Assembly (NCBI GenBank): GCA_027186245.1
Contig: CP114492.1
Coordinates: 5,034,501 to 5,098,500, forward strand
DNA: 64,000 nt
Reading direction: 5' to 3'
From: Coriaria nepalensis
Lineage: Eukaryota > Streptophyta > Magnoliopsida > Cucurbitales > Coriariaceae
Shown here: in pieces, positions 1 to 11,320 of the stretch
Layout of the letters: every line of letters starts with the position of its first letter
Position numbering within the stretch: the stretch's first letter is position 1
The notes under the pieces: model-generated
Told to the model about the DNA's origin: nothing
What the model saw: only the letters and a program-made list of their open reading frames with translations
The model's database searches: none
Program-made: the position numbers and the translations under genes

Positions 1-1355
1 TAATATTAATTAAATTAAGAACCATTGCACATGCATCTCATATGCATGTGATAGGTCATAGGGTTGTGTTTGACCAAAATTTGACTTTACAATTAATTGA
101 TAAAAATATAATTTATCAAATTGTCATTTAACTCTTTAAAGTCAAATTTACCCTTAAAGAACCATATATGAATTTGTTAATCAATCTCACTAATTCATAT
201 ATCCAAGAATAAATTCATTAATCTAATTAATCAATTTAAATTCTTTATAGTAAATGATTAATTCTCAATTAACTAATGTAATATACTTAGTTGTGTTAGT
301 GGTGTAGTTGACATCAAGTTAATAAATTAATTCAGTTTTACTATTTATATTATATTCATTAATCTTATTATTGATATAATAAGTCTTTTCCTCCAATTGA
401 TGAAAATACCATTTGAGTTACTTTTAGTTTTTATATGTATAATCGGCTAAGTTCTACATCACAATAGTAAGATGGAATTCATGACTCTTCATATTTTTAT
501 CTAATTTATTAATTACACACATTCAACCTTGATAAATAGTTAAATATAATCATCTCATGATTAACTTTATTTAATCCTTTCAAATCAATATTGACTTATG
601 ACAAAGTGTCAAGATCGCTTGTGAGATGAGAAGTGTATAATTTATTCCAAAAGAACGTGTATGACTATTACTGTGTTATTACTATTTTTTCATCTTACCA
701 ATATGCCAATTTTTATAAGGGTGTCGTTTACTATTAAACCTTAATTGATAAATCATATAAAAAATATCTCTATGTAATTAAGACAATGGCTTTAAAGAAT
801 GCTATTTTTTTTAATCATACTATCTTACAAGGATTTCTTTATTATATAAACGAGCATATTGTGTCATTTTTCTCTCTTATATACTAGAGCAATGGATTTA
901 ATTTTGATCACTCACAACCTTTATATCTGGCACTCTATACCTAATAATTTATCCTACTATGGTCCTTGACTAGGATATTTTAGGATAATGTCAAAGTATA
1001 AAACCCCAAGTATAATAGTACATGGTGATTACATGTCTGACAATCACTAACACATATAGTCACTAGATAAACACTCATTTAGCACCCGCATGTGAATCCA
1101 GATATTCTACTAATATGAATGGTAATGAGATCAAATATTGTTAACAATTAAAAAGATAATGCATGCAACGGTCTTTTCGAATTATCATGTCCTGTCTTGA
1201 TAATTCTATGACCATAAACAATTCATATCTTTAGGCTTTAAGCATCTTGAATATCAACTAGCATGATCATCATGATGGTTCAAGTGCATAACCTAAAGTT
1301 CTAGGACTTTATCATGATATGTCAATTAAGTGGCATATAAAATTATTTTCCAACA
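1..1355 (-). mobile_element. copia 3' LTR, partial (runs off left edge)
   Basis: Read on the minus strand, this stretch begins TGTTGGAAAATAATTTTATA at 1355, directly downstream of the reverse transcriptase/RNase H remains at 1490-3545, which is where a 3' LTR should start. The first 130 or so bases (about 1275-1140) resemble the repeats at 16020-16150 and 60350-60480, with shared blocks around GATCATG, GGTCATAG and GACA, so all three are distant copies of one LTR family. The other end of the LTR lies outside the window. No open reading frame is credible here. That it is an LTR rests on position and the TGTTGG start; the other LTR of this copy was not found. Confidence 0.55.
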
Positions 1356-1489
1356 TAAATAATAAGCATGATAAATAATAAATGTCTTTATTAGTGATCA
1401 ATATATCAAATATGTTAATCTATTTCTACTATTTTATTTCAAAAATCCTAATGTTCCAATCTATATTCCAGTCTACATGCCCAATCAAA

Positions 1490-3545
1490 TTTAATGAAAT
1501 GGCTTGATGGACATATAACTTTCAATCTCTCACTTACACTAAAGCCAATCATTTATGAATCTTATTCTCATTTTGTCAAAATGAAAATTAAATTTTTGTT
1601 GGAAAAGCATCTTAGTAAGTGGACTAGTTATGTTATCACCTACGTTGACTCCCTTGACATTCATGTTTCCTATTCTGACTAATCTAGTGTGGAAAAATAT
1701 CGCAGCATGTGTTTGAATTTTTATGAGACCTTGGTTGCTTTACTTGCGCACTGGCATCATTGTTATAATAGTTTAACTATTGGAGCAATGATGCTAGGGA
1801 CTATGCTCAGTTTAGTTATGAACTTTCTCATCCAAACAATTTCCTTAGCTGCTTTATTTGCCGTAATGTATTCACCCTCAATGATGGAATTAATGGTTGT
1901 TTCCTGCTTGGAACTTTTTCCAATCTTACCGCTTCTTCATTGAGTACAAAAGACAAACCCTGAAATTAATCCACTATTATCATCATTGGATTGAAAAAAC
2001 TTGAGTCTCTAAAGCCCTTAATTTTCAATTTGGTTTCTCCAAAGTTCAAGAATATACCCTTAGTTCTTCTCAAGCATAAAAGAACATTCTTGACAACATT
2101 CTTATATTGTATACTCAGAGTACCTCAAAACATACTCATAACTCTTAGAGCACATGTAAGTTTGGGTCTCGTATATAGCATGACATATATTGTTGAATAA
2201 ATCGCCAAAGCATATGGTTTATCGGCCATTTCGCCTATTTCCATTTGTATCATTAACGACATCGATTTCGAAAGAGAGATTCCATGATACATTGGTAAGT
2301 ATCATCTCTTGGAAACTATCATACGAAAATTCTTTTAGTATTTGTCTATATATGTTGTCTGAGTCAAGCCTAGCTATCTTTTGGATTTATCTCTATAGAT
2401 CTTTATTCCCGTGACAAAAGATATTTCACCTAAAACCTTTATGAAGAGGTCTCATGATAACTATAATTTCATTGATTGCATCATACCTACATATTCTCTA
2501 ATGAGTAGTATGTCATCAATATATATATATATATATATTTGTTTTTTGTTTTTTTTGTTTTTTTTTAAAGAACATTATTAAACTCCCATTAGCCTTCTTG
2601 TACACATAAGAATCATCCTTGTTCTTGATAAAATCAAATGATTTGATTGTCTCATTAAAACAAATATTCTAGCTCCAAGATACTTTTTCCAGTCTATAGA
2701 TTAATATTTACAACTCACACAACTTCTTTGTGTCCTTGTTGTGAAAATGTTTTGGTTGTATCATACACACCTCTACCTCGTGGTTGTCATTCAAGTATGG
2801 GTTTTCAAATTCATCTGCCAGATTTCGTAATAGGAAGTTATTACAAACAGTATCCCAATGGGCTTGCTCGTTGCTATAGAAGGGAAAGTTTTATCGCAAT
2901 TGATGCATTTCCTTTTATGTATAGGATTTGGCTAGAAGCCTATCTCCATAAGTTTTGACTCATCCATTTTTCATAGTCTTTATCTTGAAGACCTATTTGT
3001 ATCTTATAGGGACTATCCCTTCAGGTGCATTCACCAGGGACACTACTTGGTTAACATCTATGAAATCCATTTCGACTTGCCTCCAAGCTATTTCTTGGAA
3101 TCTCGGTTGTTCATAGCCTCGATATAGTTTATAAGATCATCATCTATGAACGTACCCTTTTTAGGATTTTCTACAAAGAATTTATATGTTTCAAGTTTAT
3201 TGGATCTTTTACCAACCTACAAACAAAGTGTGTACTGTTGAGAAGTCACAGTTCCTTCTTTTAAAGGCTTCTCAACTATAGGCTTAGTTCTTACGAGATT
3301 CTTAATCTTAGTATAGTCGTGTAGTTCTTGAACTCTTCAAGTCTTATCTTACTCCCACTATCTCTTTTGGAAGGAAATTCCTTCTTTTAAAGGACAGTAG
3401 TTCTAGCAACAAAACACTTTTTGTTCTAGTATAAGAAAGATATAATATCCAATCATTTCTTTAAGATATCCTACCAAAATGCACATCTAAGATATTGTAT
3501 TTACTTTGTCTAATTCTAGCTTCCTTATAAGCCTTGTTTCCACAT
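1490..3545 (-). pseudogene. Ty1/copia pol remnant: end of integrase, reverse transcriptase, RNase H
   Basis: Three-frame reading of the minus strand gives a decayed copia polyprotein in the right order. At 3500-3420 is the end of integrase (ILVGYLKEMIGYY). At 3110-2820 is the start of reverse transcriptase, including a CDKTFP-like block and ITSYYEIWQM. At 2545-2500 is the catalytic motif, reading IDDILL in place of YVDDILL. At 1950-1850 is RNase H (KSSKQETT, then EYITANKAAKE). Stops and frameshifts occur throughout, so it cannot make a working enzyme. The 5' half (gag, protease, most of integrase) is missing beyond 3545, where Mutator-like sequence begins. A (TA)n run sits inside the catalytic motif. 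Confidence 0.85.
2519..2538. repeat. (AT)n microsatellite inside a reverse-transcriptase motif
   Basis: About ten AT dinucleotides followed by a T-rich run. On the minus strand the run reads as alternating Y and I codons directly before the DDILL of the copia catalytic motif, so the repeat grew from the YV/YI codons of the motif after the element was already dead. Confidence 0.8.
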
Positions 3546-3830
3546 ATTTGAATATGGTCAAGTGATGTACCTAATCTTCATGAGAATTACAGGAATGACA
3601 TACCCGAGCTTGCTGCTAATAATCATAATGAATTTTTTTAGTATGATCATGGTAGTGACATATATCACAATGAGGATTAGGACGAAGATGAGGATAAGGA
3701 TGATGATAGTGATGTTGAAGATAATGAGATTGCAAGTGATGACAATGAAGGTGAGAGAATTGAGGAAAAACGTAGTACTAATCATAATAACGAGTTCAGT
3801 CTTGTGAATTAAGGGTATGTGGATAAATCC
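3545..3830 (+). mobile_element. Mutator-like (MULE) transposon fragment, acidic linker
   Basis: The plus strand reads DVPNLHENYRNDIPEL and then an acidic aspartate/glutamate-rich tail from GAxGAT repeats. The same peptide pattern (DVPNL, NYRSDIPDL, NNHKDFYEYDHG) occurs at 28895-29020, within a segment bearing a Mutator-type N-terminal region and zinc knuckle. Nucleotide similarity between the two stretches is visible over about 150 bases. No complete frame exists. It probably marks a transposon insertion that truncated the neighbouring copia element at 3545. Confidence 0.5.
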
Positions 3831-4655
3831 GTTAAAATGGATGAAAAGATAATTGTAGGGGGTTCATTATAATTAATCTTTGTATCAAGATGTTGGTTAC
3901 AAATATATAAACTTTATGTGGTTCATTATAATAAAAGTCAACTTTGGGGGGGTTCACTATAGTTTCCCCTCCTCAATAAGTACGAGATCACACACTTAGT
4001 ATTTAGTAATTCCAAGAACTTCTTCTTATAGAAATTGCTATTAAGGAGGCAGTGCATGACCATGACCTTGTGCTGAGGAATAGCAATGACCAAGAACCAA
4101 ATCTTATTCCTCCTTTCTTGAGTCCAGAGGACTGCCTCAAAAAAGTAGACATAAGCTATTTTCATAATCTCACTGTCCTTGTTACTCTACAAGCTTCCCA
4201 CCAAGATACTTCTTCAACATGCAGTCATCTTTTTCTATCTGCCTAATAATGTAGTCAGGGGTAGTGACAGTTCAACCTCGTCACCAAAGCAAACTCCCTC
4301 ATACCGAACCGCATATGCATCCTGCAGTGTGAATACCACATCTCATGATTCTTCTTGCACCTGGCATGTCGGAGAATAAAAAAGTTAATAATTTGGCTAG
4401 AGTTTTTGAGATCCCCCTTCACATCAAGAAAGTGGCCTAGGCAAGTATCTCTAAATGCTTCTCATTGTGTTGGGGTGAGGTTATTCTTTATGTAAGCAAT
4501 TACAACTTCTTGATACTATCACAAAAGTGAAGATCTTGAAATAGAGACCATCGTCAATTACGGGTTGAAGCTTATGATGATTAGAGGTTGTGTCCCCCTA
4601 AAATGAAAAAAATTAAGAAGTAATAATAGAACACACAAATATGAGCTAAACACTC
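3831..4655. other. unclassified, probably transposon-derived
   Basis: No recognisable domain. A short minus-strand reading (4165-3938) contains VYFFEAVLWTQERRNKIWFL and hydrophobic stretches, and a GGGGGTTCACTATA-like phrase recurs around 3850-3960. A link to the ULP1-type proteases carried by some Mutator elements was considered, but no catalytic His, Asp or Cys context could be placed. The region lies between two stretches that both have relatives elsewhere in the window (3545-3830 and 4660-5180), so one composite element is plausible. Confidence 0.3.
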
Positions 4656-4659
4656 AATA

Positions 4660-5180
4660 ACATAATTGAAAATTAAATACAAACAATCATTCTTGATCGC
4701 TCGAGAGGCTTCCGAAAAGGCCTCGAGCCATCGAGCAATTCAAAATAAACTTTTTGAGGGCTCGAGGACAATACATCCTCACTCAATCCAATCCAAATTC
4801 AGATATTTACTGGAAAATCACAATAAAAAAATATTTCATAACATTTCCAACCATGTTTCAATCAATTTTGAAGAAAAATCAAACAAAAAACACTAAATTT
4901 TAAGTAACATACCTTCGGGTTCGAATTAGAATTTTCTATCATTGATTCCGGTGTCATTTTGAGCCTCTTGACTTCCCTTTTAGATGAACCTCTCGGAGAA
5001 TCTTCCTTCTTCCTCTTGTCATTAGTTTTCTTTGGATTCTTACGAGTTTGAACCATTTCTTTGAACTTCTTCAGGTTCGTAACAGTGAGCAGTTCGAAAA
5101 TGGGTTGCGAAATTGTGTTCAAAATAGTAGGTGTCCTTGAACAGAAATGTTACGAACGGAATTAAGCATATTTGAATGGA
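4660..5180 (-). repeat. dispersed repeat, copy 1 (lysine-rich reading frame)
   Basis: This copy resembles 36220-36680: both have a CTCGAG-rich block (4698-4755 here), then a CATACCTT phrase, then a stretch whose minus-strand reading is basic (MVQTRKNPKKTNDKRKKEDS here, with Ser/Arg-rich sequence after it). The 86-codon minus-strand frame ends at 4862 and is open, but the other copy is broken, and no known family was recognised. It may be the N-terminus of a transposon protein. Confidence 0.45.
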
Positions 5181-5410
5181 ATGATCGAGAGAAAAGGGAA
5201 GAGAGGGACTACCGTTGCATTTATAGAGGGAAGATGAATAATTTGTTTTTTTTCTTTTTTTGAATGTGAATAACGGAAAAGTGCGAAAGGGTGATTTAGA
5301 ATTGCTTATTTTTATTTTAAGTTAGAAAATAGAAAGAATACTGTGATAACTTTTGGGTCTTTTTCTTTAAACAAACTTCTAACTAGAGTTATTTTTCTAA
5401 ATTTGTACAG

Positions 5411-5553
5411 TAATAAATGTCTTTATTGATGATAACCATATGAAATATATTAATCGACTAATATTTCATGTTAGAAAGATTATATCTCTAAGTCTATATG
5501 TTCAATCAGGTCTAACTGATTGGTTTGATGGACATATAACTTTCACTTATAAT
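5411..5553 (-). repeat. copia pre-LTR fragment, second copy
   Basis: Closely resembles 1378-1535: both contain AATGTCTTTATT, a run through ATATTAATC, then CAATCA and TTGATGGACATATAACTTTCA. At 1378-1535 this sequence lies between the RNase H end and the LTR start of the minus-strand copia. The copy here is therefore a scrap of a related element, or a displaced part of the same one. Confidence 0.6.
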
Positions 5554-6113
5554 TATACAAATATGATTTTAAATTTATTAGACTTGACATGATAAGTAAT
5601 ATCATTTAACAAAACTAGATGATCACATGATGGAGATCATAATAATAGTTTTTAACATTTCCACAAAATATTAATCCAAATATTAATCACACGATGGAGT
5701 CCATGTTTTTCTTGATTAAGACAATTACATAATAAGTCAATCATCAAATATAATTTTTAAGAGGATAATTAAGATAAGATTATAATAAACAATATCAAAT
5801 GTAATCAAATGTATTTCACACAAAAACAAGTTCACAAGAATCAAGTTAAAGCCTCTAAAATGGTGAATATATATGCACTTTCCAACCATTTTAATGAAAG
5901 CATTATAATGACAGCCACCATATTACTTCAAAACTTAAGTCAATAATGTTGTTTATAATGATTGTTAACAATCGTTAAGAATAAATAGCAAATGCAATAT
6001 GACTTAACTTATTTATATAATAAATCATTACACAAATAGTAATACCATAATCAACGTGCGTATAATATTAACCCTTTCAATTCTTTTACAGTTACAAGTA
6101 ATATTAAGCATGA
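5554..6113. other. AT-rich intergenic, nothing recognised
   Basis: AT-rich sequence with no open frame of interest, no TIR or LTR boundary and no RNA gene seen. Confidence 0.5.
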
Positions 6114-6492
6114 GGGCACATTTGGCTTGATTCTTTGGTGGAAATGGAATCACTTTTCATTTCATTCTATAAGAATGATGAAGTGGGAATAAAAAAATAA
6201 TTCCTTCATTCCCGCTAAAATAAGTGTCTTTGGTGAGAGAATCATTTTATCTATTCTTTTACATGAGGTATTTTATATATCTTTTAAATTTTAATAATAG
6301 AGTAATTTTCAAAACTTATTCAAACTCATAATATTATACTTTGCACTATTTTTATTTATCATTCTCATTCTCATTTTAATTTCTTGTGCAACTAAATAGA
6401 CAAAAAAAAAAAAGAATATCATTCTCATACCTATTCTCATTCCCTTCTCAATCACATTCTCATTCCCTCATTGAATCGAACTAAACATGTCC
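6114..6492. mobile_element. MITE, PIF/Harbinger (Tourist)-like
   Basis: A 379-bp non-coding element with imperfect terminal inverted repeats: left GGGCACATTTGGCTTGATTC, right end (reverse complement) GGACATGTTTAGTTCGATTC. The flanking trinucleotides are TGA on the left and TAA on the right, a decayed match to the TTA/TWA target-site duplication of Harbinger-type elements. The interior is rich in CATTCTCATTC-like motifs. A partial relative may start at about 10652 (GGGTATATTTAGTTTGA). Confidence 0.6.
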
Positions 6493-7839
6493 TAAGTGTT
6501 CTACAACTCAAAAATTGAACAATGCCTTTAGAAAAAAATTCAATTGCATATGCATTTTGTAAATCAAATCAATTAAATCATAAAATGAATTTGAGAATTA
6601 AATAAGATTAAGATTTTAGGTTTAATACTCAATAAAAATAAGTTAGCTATAATTATATAATAATATGTCATTTTACAATGTTTATATAGTTCTTTAATTG
6701 AGAACCAATAAAAGAATCGCTAACTTTTTCCAACCAATAAACATGTAATTTTAGATAGGTGATCTAAGTCAAGATATATTAGCAAAATGTTATTGTTCAT
6801 ATAATGGTTATAAACTAAAGGATTCATTTAATTTTTGACACCAATCTTCACAGCGCCGGTAGATGGCCCGGAGAAGAGGCGGTAGGTCGAGAGGGGAGAA
6901 TTGTGAGTCATTCCGATCCCAGGAGTAGTGCATTTCTAGAGGGTGTGATGCAATGCGGGCGTACTAAAAGTATACAAATATTTCGAAGGAACTAATCTAA
7001 GTAAAGCTTGTAAATAGCGTAAGGATAAAGAAAAGCTAATAAAGGATACAAAAGATAAAGCGATAATTAAATGAAAGCTCATAAATGGTAAAGAATTTGA
7101 CTAATGATAAAGTGATTGAAGCAGGACATACAGAAAATATGATTATAATTTTCTTCAATACAAAACCTACTGAGCAAAGAAACAAATAAATATACATGAT
7201 AACTTTGAAAATGATAAAAATGAATTGAACATTAAAGAAGCATTCAAACATATCATATAAGAAAGAGTCTAAGCAAAAAAAATTATGACAACTGATTCTA
7301 AAGAATTAATTAAGTAAAGAACTTACAATAAAGACTTAAATGAGAAGCAGACAAATCCATTGAAGGATCGAATGAACAAGCATTGAACCGGTTGGAAATC
7401 GTGTAGAATGATTTTTCAATGATGTTGAGTGGTTGTGATGGGTTATGTTGGATTGTTGTGTTGTTGAATTGATTGTTGAGTGTTTTTGCTCTTGGTGGAG
7501 GGTCCTATTTATAGGAAAATAGGTGGGACCTGCTTTACTTGATGGGCAAGTATATTTGATTTGCTTGCAATGAACTTTGCTTGGTAAGTAAGGTGAATAA
7601 AATGCTAGAAAATCTCTCTTTATGGCCAAATTATGTTATGTATTCCTTGAAAAATGACTATCTTAGTGGAATACTTATGAAATTGGTCAAACAAATTTTT
7701 TCCTTTGCCAATTAATCCTTGAATTTGTTGAAAACTCTCTTGAATTGGTTAAATGGAATTTCTTCTTTGTTAGAAGGCTCTTGGACTAGTCAAAATGTCT
7801 TTCTATTTTGCTGGAAAGTCCCTAAAACTGATTGAAAAA
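6493..7839. other. no gene; possible gypsy 3' non-coding region or LTR
   Basis: No protein domain was found. Short frames at 7036-7251 and 7336-7629 (both minus) look like chance. The stretch lies downstream of the minus-strand gypsy gag remains and may hold that element's non-coding end; GC-rich phrases at 6850-6970 and 7870-7960 (GGCCGATTTTGGCC) stand out from the AT-rich surroundings. Confidence 0.3.
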
Positions 7840-10160
7840 AAAAACACTAAAAACAAAAAGGAAGAAAAGTGGCCAACCGGTCAAAGAACGGTTAGCCTCC
7901 ATTGGCCGACTAGTTAAAGGGGGTTGGCCGATTTTGGCCAATTAGGCGATTGGCGACTAATTCAGGCCGATTTTGACTATTTCTTAGATGATTTATTTGA
8001 TTTCTTTTAGGTCTTTTCCTCATCATCCATCATGTGCCAAAATAAAAATGTTGCCATCAACAAAATACCCACCTTTATCCCTCTTATTGAATAATCTTGA
8101 AAATGAGAGGGGTAAAAGACACAGTGATCCTTGAAGTATTTTAGAATTACGACTCCTTCATCCTTCTTTAAAACTTTTAAACCATCTAACTCTCCTTCAT
8201 CTAGCTCTTTTATTCGACGATTGAGATATTCCCCCATCTGTTAGGCTGAATATTTCCTCTCGATGGATGTTATGGCTACCATCGAGCCGGGCCGCTAGTA
8301 GCAGCCAATAATGGCACTTATCTAATTTTTGGTTTGATCAAGTAAGGACGAAATGGGACGAGTCTTAGAATTCAATCAATTTGGTCGTTGCCTTACAGTT
8401 TGGATGTTGAGACAACTCCAATTGCTCCTTCATCTGCTATTGCCAGGCTAGTTGGCACCCTTCAGACTAGATTTTGATATAAAGGGGTTTGATGTGGCTG
8501 GACATCTAGTCAAACGGTTTCTTGAAGATGAAATTTTGTGAGCCCCGGTTTCAACTATGAATCTAATCCATCTTACACCTACAAAAGGTCGTGGCATTGG
8601 TGGTAGTCTGAGGACGGGTGCTTCATCTTCATCTTCATCTTCATATGTGTTAGTCTCTTCAGATGAGATTTCCAAATCAGATTGACAAACCATTAAGAGG
8701 GTGATTATATTACAATTTAGCCAATTTGGGATGATCCCGATCAATATCTAGCTCCTTAGACTTGGTGATGGAGGTTTTTTAGGCTTCGGCTTAATAAGCC
8801 ATTCTTGATTCGGGTCAATAATTCGGCCAAATCTCCATTGTCTTTCTCCTTTCATAGGGAATTAACCTCATCTGACGTGTCTCTAAGATGTTGACATTAA
8901 CTTTTGCATTAATCTCGGGCATAAGGGAAGCTATTAGGTTTGCTATCTTATCGACTAGATCTAGGGGATCTATTTTTCCTAGGTTTGCTGCTTAGATAGG
9001 CAAGATCTTAGGTGGATATTTCATGATAATGTCTAGTGTTTCCAGTGAGGAGGACAATCCGCTCTTGGCCAAATGCTTCTTTTGATTAGCCTCAATGACC
9101 TGTTACTTTCGAGCGGCCTACTTCCTTCGCTGCTCATGATGTTTTTGAGTATACTGGTTTCCTTTCGAGAACTTGAGGTGCTTGAGTCGCTTCTATACCA
9201 ATTGAGTAGCCTTAGGGGAATGATCATCTGCGACCAATTTTGGATAACCGAGGGATCCTTGATCGACATGCTAGCCATTCAGCTACTTAAACGATCATGA
9301 TGGGTATAGTCTATATGATTAAAAGACCAAAATTATTGTGTCCATAGGGTTCTTACTGATCTGGTCGTGGGTGTAGCCTTGATGTAAACATGATTGGTAG
9401 TGGGAGTATAGGGGTGATTGATTCGGCCGGTAAGTGTTCATTTTATCTTGACGGGCTATCCACACATGATTTACCATATATGGACGTTAATCGTGGCTGA
9501 CTTTGAACAATCGAGAGGCAATCAGCAAATGCCTAACATCCTTTTCCTTCTCCTAGGTATGTATCTTAGATCAGCCATGACTGCATTGGTTATAATGGGA
9601 AATTGTTTCGAGTCCAGTCCATAGTGGGCGAGCCCTCAAAGCTTAAGGGGCCCTCTCTCGATCCTATCTCTTATAAGTTGTCAAAATATGAAATAGTCAT
9701 TCATACGATGGTAAAATGTGTCATGATACTTGCAATACTCTTTGTGGTACGATAGAAGTTTCAACTTGTTATTTTTAACAAGTTGTCAAATATACACTAG
9801 CCTTTATCAGGTTGAAAGAATAAACTTTATTCTCCTCGTGCGGGTACCTTTTCATGGCCTTACGGCTCATAGTCTGGCTAGGAGTCGGGAGAGTAATTGG
9901 TTTGTGTCGTCGGTTATTTCAGGAACATCCAAGTCGTAGTTAGATTCTTTATAATAGGCTTCAACGGACGGCATATTTTAAAGGCTTCCTCTTCTAGAAG
10001 TTCTTCCTACTGATCTTTTTGATAGAGAGTTCGAAGAAATCTTAGAATTTCACTTCCTTAAACTTCTTCCTTAGCTCAATATCTAAACCATTATGGGCTA
10101 ATCTAATAAATTCCTACTCGGCTAAAATAGAGATTTTTTTTATTCTTAGTAGGTTTACAA
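7840..10160 (-). pseudogene. Ty3/gypsy retrotransposon remnant with gag
   Basis: Reading the minus strand from 10130 down gives a plant gypsy gag: RLAHNGLDIELRKKFKEVKF and DFFELSIK (10115-10020), then an SYHKEYCKYHDTFYHRM block (about 9760-9700) followed by LIRDRIERGPLKL, which is the C-terminal signature of this gag family. Stops and frameshifts divide it. From about 9500 down to 7840 the sequence is more worn; frames such as 8744-8448 and 8237-8007 contain acidic stretches but no clear protease or reverse-transcriptase motif, so assigning that part to the same element is inference from adjacency. Confidence 0.6.
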
Positions 10161-11040
10161 ACTCCCAACGTTGTCTCTATTTATAAGCTATCCACCATGA
10201 ATGTAATACATAGGTTACAAGAAAATAAAGGGACCTTAGATAAAAATAAATAATTGAATTAAAGTATTAGAGGTTATGTATGGTGTAACCTTATATTTGA
10301 TTTAGTAGGTGAGTTATAGAATTTAAATAAATGATTATAATATTCATAACAATGTTTGTATTCTTCTTCTTGTTCTCTTACTCTTATTCTTATGGTTTTT
10401 AATATTATTAATAAAAAAAAACAATTATTTTTCCCCAATGATTAGGACTTGATACCATTCCAGTATCGATACTAAGTCAGGACTAGAGGTTTTTGGCCTA
10501 GTACAAGTACTACCATATCTTGGTCCCGACGAGATATTACCCACACTATGTCAAAGTCTAGAAAACTGTATATAAATATCAATACCTTAATTAGTATCTA
10601 AACTCGATACAGAAACCAAGGTTCAGATGTTTGAAAAAATTTTCCAAACCTAAGGGTATATTTAGTTTGATTTTTTAGAAAGAATGAAAATAAAAAGGAG
10701 AATAGAAGAAAAAAAACAAATGAATATTATCCTAATCTTATTTTGTTTGGTTATCCATTAAATGATTAGTGAATAATGAAGAAGGGTTGAGTTTTTTTTT
10801 TTTTTGGGTAGTAGAAGGGCTAAAGTTGAACCATGTTAAGGTGAAAAAAAGAGAAATTTTATAATAACTCAAGATCCCAAATGAAATAAAAACAAAATAT
10901 AAAAATATTTGGTATAAATAAATAGATAATTTTTATTCTCACAACGAATATATATTTAAGTATGAATGCTAGAGATTTTCACCGATTAAAAAATGATTTT
11001 CATTCTCATACAAAATGAATAAATGAAGTTTATTTTAATT
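10161..11040. other. intergenic region upstream of the CDKB2 gene
   Basis: AT-rich. A segment from about 10652 to 11050 starts GGGTATATTTAGTTTGA and has repeated ATTCTCATTC-like blocks resembling the MITE at 6114-6492, but a right terminal repeat could not be placed. The promoter of the kinase gene should lie towards its right end. No convincing MSA (AACGG) cluster or E2F site was found there. Confidence 0.4.
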
Positions 11041-11282
11041 TCATTACGACCGTGGGAGTCCAACCGATAATACTTCAGGTAAAATTCAAAAATTTTCTTC
11101 AAAACTATACCGTCAGGAAGCAGAGTTAGGATACCGGAGTGTGAAATTTAAAAAAAAATGCAACGCCTTTCGCCTGGCCCCCTCCACACTCCAGGCGCCT
11201 CCCTCATTTTCTTGGGTTTCAAATTTCAAACTTAAACTGGAATGCGTTAACGAGAGAGATAAAGTGGGAGAGTCTACAACCA

Positions 11283-11285
<3 letters not shown>

Positions 11286-11317
<32 letters not shown>
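11286..11317 (+). repeat. (GA)n microsatellite in the CDKB2 5' leader
   Basis: An uninterrupted run of about 16 GA/AG units ends one base before the start codon of the kinase at 11318. GA-rich leaders are common in plant genes. Because the run abuts the ATG, its length sets the sequence just upstream of the start codon. The frame stays open upstream through the run as alternating Arg/Glu codons back to 11141, so an N-terminally longer product cannot be excluded from sequence alone. Confidence 0.9.

Positions 11318-11320
<3 letters not shown>

Noticed and set aside
3558..3807. Opposed open frames rich in Ile/Met and Arg/Met
   Set aside because: Low-complexity shadows of an acidic (GAT/GAA-rich) MULE linker.
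10900..11317. Mitosis-specific (MSA, AACGG core) or E2F elements in the CDKB2 promoter
   Set aside because: Expected for this gene class, but only near matches (for example CCAACCGAT at 11061) were seen, not a convincing cluster.
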